Of a DNA stretch of 64,000 nucleotides, positions 63,075 through 64,000 are shown in pieces (positions within the stretch are counted from its first letter, which is position 1; each line of letters opens with the position of its first letter). Below the pieces are notes generated by a model. The model was not told the DNA's origin, did no database searches, and saw nothing but the letters and a program-made list of their open reading frames with translations. Where the stretch lies: the NCBI GenBank assembly GCA_009760855.2, contig WPIO01000022.1:4590001-4654000 (forward strand). The letters run 5' to 3'. The DNA is from Cristatella mucedo. Its lineage: Eukaryota > Bryozoa > Phylactolaemata > Cristatellidae. The position numbers and the translations under genes were made by a program.

Positions 63075-63252
63075 TCTCTCTCTCTCTCCCTCCCCATTTA
63101 TAGTGCATGCTTGTGGATAGTACATGCTTCGTCTGGTGCCTTCGTTATCTGTACAGTAGCAGCATGGCTGATGTGTTTCCGACTCGTTTTGTAGACCTGT
63201 AGTACTACCACGAATCCTTGCCGGTCCGCCTCAAGGCACCGAAAGTCGGGCG
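50372..63252 (+). CDS. ASCC2: Activating signal cointegrator 1 complex subunit 2, 3' end missing
   Basis: ASCC2 belongs to the ASC-1 complex. Its CUE domain binds K63-linked ubiquitin, recruiting the ASCC3 helicase to alkylation damage, and the complex also splits collided ribosomes. Exons: 50,372-50,470; 52,518-52,735; 52,855-52,966; 55,494-55,691; 55,805-56,076; 57,426-57,500; 57,707-57,820; 58,616-58,762; 60,586-60,748; 60,988-61,098; 61,288-61,394; 62,281-62,397; 62,682-62,879; 63,195-63,252. They total 1,989 bases, 663 codons in one frame; human has about 757 residues, so some 90 C-terminal residues lie beyond 64,000. The N-terminal ASCC3-binding region is about 1-410, the CUE domain about 479-525 (LLPDLGAGFVEACLREF), then NDEFDVFS and the acidic DDEYDDTYDNEVGADD. 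Intron 7 looks GC-AG. Confidence 0.95.
50498..50705 (+). mobile_element. LINE 3' end, ASCC2 intron 1
   Basis: It begins 27 bases after the exon 1 donor. 3'UTR, then GTGCCCAGAAAGAGATTACG, GAGGGCGCTTTATCAAATGC and an AT-rich end. Confidence 0.8.
50820..51110 (+). mobile_element. Older LINE 3' end of another subfamily
   Basis: ACTAGCCAGAGGTCTTACTA, then a degenerate tail AAAGCATCTATATAGCGATT, CTTAGGGTGCTAAGC and (ATT)n. The same 3'UTR words occur near 49,060-49,110 and 26,740. Confidence 0.55.
51111..52517 (+). other. ASCC2: Rest of ASCC2 intron 1
   Basis: No other exon recognised. A short CTG run lies at 52,452-52,476. The strong acceptor-like tract near 51,965-52,000 followed by GGAGGGAAGG and GTAAGG could mark an alternative tiny exon, but nothing supports it. 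Confidence 0.5.
52518..52735 (+). CDS. ASCC2: ASCC2 exon 2
   Basis: Acceptor GTCGGAGGTAG, donor CCGAG then GTAGCT. Encodes HEAWKEEVLFVTYRSP, AAIDEWLEEAACLEEDLVWL, FWSQIVYDETLQATVDSFLQ; compare human DKFWCQVIFDETLQKCLDSYL. Confidence 0.96.
52855..52966 (+). CDS. ASCC2: ASCC2 exon 3
   Basis: Acceptor CTTTGCTTTAG, donor TCGTCG then GTACGA. Encodes LSDDYSRLPEAVRSKQLRLN and ELFFRVVIRMGTCKESS; compare human FLRMSTHKES. Confidence 0.94.
53297..53763. repeat. CT-rich microsatellite, 467 bp, ASCC2 intron 3
   Basis: Two pure (CT)n runs (about 53,486-53,552 and 53,639-53,686) within degenerate CT/TGTC repeat. The Leu/Ser ORF over it is an artefact. Confidence 0.97.
53949..53963. repeat. Poly-G run
   Basis: About 15 consecutive G in ASCC2 intron 3. 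A matching poly-C run occurs at 58,190-58,203 in intron 7. Confidence 0.9.
54360..55452 (+). mobile_element. LINE 3' copy interrupted by a SINE, ASCC2 intron 3
   Basis: LERLALKIGSACIFPIESAR, NLGVMFQRDL and KIRACLDRDTTSKLVHAFVK lead up to the SINE. It resumes with TSHLDFFNSMLAGQPASAI, then LPPAYLSDLLARQAKRHTTC, SYPPKAWNSLPTCGTTSDL, LKTHLF, 3'UTR, stem-loop and an ATT tail. Confidence 0.92.
54583..54768 (-). mobile_element. tRNA-derived SINE, family C (minus), nested in a LINE
   Basis: The most complete copy. On the minus strand: A box GATGGCTCACTAGGTAAGAC, B box ATCGTGGGTTCAAATCCTGT, then GGCGATCCTTTATCGC, tail GCTATACAAAAGAGGCTGTT and AAATCAGC. GTAAAAAC and TTAAAACA at the edges may be the target duplication. 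Confidence 0.93.
55494..55691 (+). CDS. ASCC2: ASCC2 exon 4
   Basis: Acceptor CATTCCTTTGCAG, donor CGCGAG then GTACGC. 66 codons: EFHITPVAFGNMLYNTYLMD, IPKMMDLCAVFGSGNESILS, KMIASVFRHQPKYDADLQVA. Very close to human. Confidence 0.97.
55805..56076 (+). CDS. ASCC2: ASCC2 exon 5
   Basis: Acceptor CTCTCCATTCGTAG, donor TCCAC then GTGAGT. Encodes ALESVMQRC, an Ala-rich linker, then LSAAALEDLLLYAFDVSFTL and RAFLDAYPAGSVPFHESDFY. Confidence 0.95.
56318..56475 (+). mobile_element. tRNA-derived SINE, family C, ASCC2 intron 5
   Basis: B box GTCGTGGGTTCGAGTCCTGC, ATCCTTTATTGGCCACTGC, and tail GCTATACAAATGATGCTGTT with AAATCAGCC. The A box is weak. Confidence 0.85.
56515..56575. repeat. Short tandem repeat of GCTATGTCGAGC-like units
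   Basis: Four to five imperfect copies mixing TATGTCGAGC and AGCTTGTCGAGC in ASCC2 intron 5. Confidence 0.7.
57426..57500 (+). CDS. ASCC2: ASCC2 exon 6
   Basis: Acceptor CCCTCTCTGTTTCAG, donor TATCG then GTACTG. Encodes LAVFHDEAADALTRELRRRK and LQTY; compare human LASFYEAAIPEMESAIKKRR. Confidence 0.9.
57553..57609. repeat. ASCC2: (CTG)19 tract in ASCC2 intron 6
   Basis: Nineteen perfect CTG units inside a 206-bp intron. All frames are open across it, so long Leu, Cys or Ala ORFs falsely bridge exons 6 and 7. Confidence 0.97.
57707..57820 (+). CDS. ASCC2: ASCC2 exon 7
   Basis: Acceptor CTGCCGCTGCTTTTAG. Encodes FYTAAELRTRLGMMRSHLLA and VFRCLLSHNCLLPLMDR; compare human NQICLLPIL. Donor is GCAG then GCAAGT (GC type). 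Confidence 0.92.
58616..58762 (+). CDS. ASCC2: ASCC2 exon 8
   Basis: Acceptor TTTCCTGCTCTGTAG, donor AAACT then GTAAGT. Encodes PEADEASLIDSYLGILSAAV, SEKKFLLHYNRSFPLEDDLD and LFSQMGFK; compare human QEKRFLRDYDALFPVAED. Confidence 0.96.
58763..60585 (+). other. ASCC2: ASCC2 intron 8, nothing recognised
   Basis: 1,823 bp without any of the window's repeat families, unlike the flanking introns. Confidence 0.6.
60586..60748 (+). CDS. ASCC2: ASCC2 exon 9
   Basis: Acceptor TTAATGCTTACAG, donor ACGAGT then GTAGGT. Encodes DAARVTYIRSGLIPPESGRH, PTKHKRKEPQAHS, an Ala5 run, and DVWRGSTEQKVINTS. The linker before the CUE domain is poorly conserved; LDAARVTYI matches human LDETRTAYI. Confidence 0.88.
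60988..61098 (+). CDS. ASCC2: ASCC2 exon 10 (CUE domain, first half)
   Basis: Acceptor GTGTTTGATTACAG, donor GTTGAG then GTAAGC. Encodes SVSDVELASIVSSVRDLLPD and LGAGFVE, matching human VKDLLPDLGEGFI. Confidence 0.97.
61288..61394 (+). CDS. ASCC2: ASCC2 exon 11 (CUE domain, second half)
   Basis: Acceptor CGCTTCAATTGCAG, donor CGAAA then GTGAGT. Encodes ACLREFKYNAEHVVNAVLEN and SLPSSLKSLDRSMPR. The di-Leu-type end of the third CUE helix is VLENSLP. Confidence 0.96.
61579..61664. repeat. 28-bp degenerate tandem repeat, three copies, ASCC2 intron 11
   Basis: Units beginning TCCATGGTC at 61,581 and 61,609 and TCCGTGGTT at 61,637 keep an exact 28-base spacing with diverged interiors. Confidence 0.7.
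62281..62397 (+). CDS. ASCC2: ASCC2 exon 12
   Basis: Acceptor CTCATTTTTTAG, donor GGAAAAA then GTAAGA. Encodes REPTTGSILESRRNVHDNDE, FDVFSQAHIDQNRVHKGK; human has QNDEFDVFSRDSVDLSRVHKGK. Confidence 0.97.
62682..62879 (+). CDS. ASCC2: ASCC2 exon 13
   Basis: Acceptor CATCTCTTCAG, donor GGGCAG then GTCTGT. Encodes SVSIPIQDSELKDKIKALAT, ESTPNDFVGLYDDEYDDTYD and NEVGADDVDSADELMG. The acidic motif is nearly identical in human. Confidence 0.97.
63010..63091. repeat. (CT)n microsatellite, ASCC2 intron 13
   Basis: A CT run with two C insertions, on the sense strand about 100 bases before the exon 14 acceptor. Confidence 0.97.
63195..63252 (+). CDS. ASCC2: ASCC2 exon 14 (last in window)
   Basis: Acceptor CTCGTTTTGTAG, donor CGGGCG then GTAAGT. 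Encodes PVVLPRILAGPPQGTESRA; the frame restores Arg-Pro as in human RRPFTIPQVLR. The gene continues beyond 64,000. Confidence 0.85.
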
Positions 63253-63629
63253 GTAAGTCATATGACTGCTTCTTCGGCCATTGCTGCTGTTGAAAACACG
63301 AATGCACGTCTTTACTTAGGATTCAGATCAGCTTGTTTCCATTTGAGCTCTTTGTTTGTCGTGTATTCCGAGCCCTGGCAACTAACATAATAGAGACAAG
63401 CAAGGGGTTTTGATGTGACATAGAAAATTTTGCAACTTAAAAGAGTGAAACAGAAACGCTCTCTCATGTTGTCGATGACTGCTTGTCATTTTATCATTTA
63501 TTGATTACATTTGTAACTGGGCTCACTATCCATTTCCACGAAGAACTCAATCTACGATCTAGCATATATGTAGCAATCCGGCTACAAATCCATAAAACCG
63601 TGCACTTGAACAGTCATTTAACTTACTAG

Positions 63630-64000
63630 TTATGGGCAAACCCAGTGTGATTAAGAAATTGGAAAGGCTGATGCTAAAAGTTGGCTCTGCCAGCATATCT
63701 CCTGTTGAATCAGCTCGAAATCTAGGTGTCATGTTCCAAAGTGACCTTTTGTTAGACGACCACATCAGCTCCACAATAAAGTCTGCCTACTTTCAGCTAC
63801 ATAGCATTGCTAAAATTCGGGCTTGTTTAGATAAGGATACCACATCTAAGTTGGTCCATGCATTTGTGACATCCTGTCTTGACTTCAGTAACTTGCTGGC
63901 CTACCGGCATGTGCAATCAGGCGCTTACAGCTGGTGCAAAACTCAGCATCTAGGCTTGTCTGTCGTGAGGGTTGCAGTTGCCACATCACACCACTTCTCA
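63630..64000 (+). mobile_element. LINE copy, ASCC2 intron 14, cut by window edge
   Basis: GKPSVIKKLERLMLKVGSAS, SARNLGVMFQSDLLLDDHIS, STIKSAYFQLHSIAKIRACL, SKLVHAFVTSCLDFSN, then RLVC and CHITPLL-like sequence to the end. Among the cleanest copies. Confidence 0.92.

Overview
This is animal nuclear DNA. The genes are split by many introns with GT-AG (and a few apparent GC-AG) splice sites, codon use is ordinary, there are no bacterial-style operons, and the space between and within genes is packed with non-LTR retrotransposons, tRNA-derived SINEs, DNA-transposon fossils and long microsatellites. The three recognisable proteins (eL32, SAM50, ASCC2) are clearly metazoan. They look invertebrate, but I cannot name the species from the sequence.

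Three protein-coding genes can be assembled exon by exon, each with a reading frame that closes across all junctions. (1) RPL32, minus strand, about 18,740-21,419: complete, four exons, 134 codons, with a short non-coding first exon starting in a 5'TOP-like pyrimidine tract. (2) SAMM50, minus strand, 27,943-43,023: 13 coding exons, 463 codons, complete if the tentative four-codon first exon is right. (3) ASCC2, plus strand, from 50,372 past the right edge: 14 exons, 663 codons; the last roughly 90 residues lie outside the window. They are independent housekeeping genes: a 60S ribosomal protein, the mitochondrial outer-membrane beta-barrel insertase, and a ubiquitin-binding subunit of the ASC-1 complex.

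Layout. 1-18.7 kb: no gene I recognise. It holds LINE and SINE copies, a large inverted repeat (3.49-4.13 kb), a decayed hAT transposase (8.2-10.6 kb) and a few unassigned ORFs, one of which (183-578, minus) could be a terminal exon. 18.7-21.5 kb: RPL32. 21.5-27.9 kb: repeats, including a 114-bp AT run. 27.9-43.1 kb: SAMM50, whose introns carry LINEs, SINEs, GA and CA microsatellites and a 16-bp minisatellite. 43.1-50.3 kb: intergenic, with a pogo/Tigger-like fossil and many LINE ends. 50.3-64 kb: ASCC2, with a 467-bp CT-rich tract, nested LINE/SINE insertions and a (CTG)19 tract in introns.

The repeats form a system. One LINE family (CR1/L2-like by its C-terminal domain) ends in a conserved stem-loop followed by (ATT)n. 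A tRNA-derived SINE family ends in nearly the same stem-loop, so the SINE is probably mobilised by that LINE. A second tRNA-derived SINE family has a different tail. I see no CRISPR array, operon, toxin gene or virus, and no clearly new multi-gene system; the LINE/SINE pair, the GC-AG introns and the structured repeats are the most interesting material.
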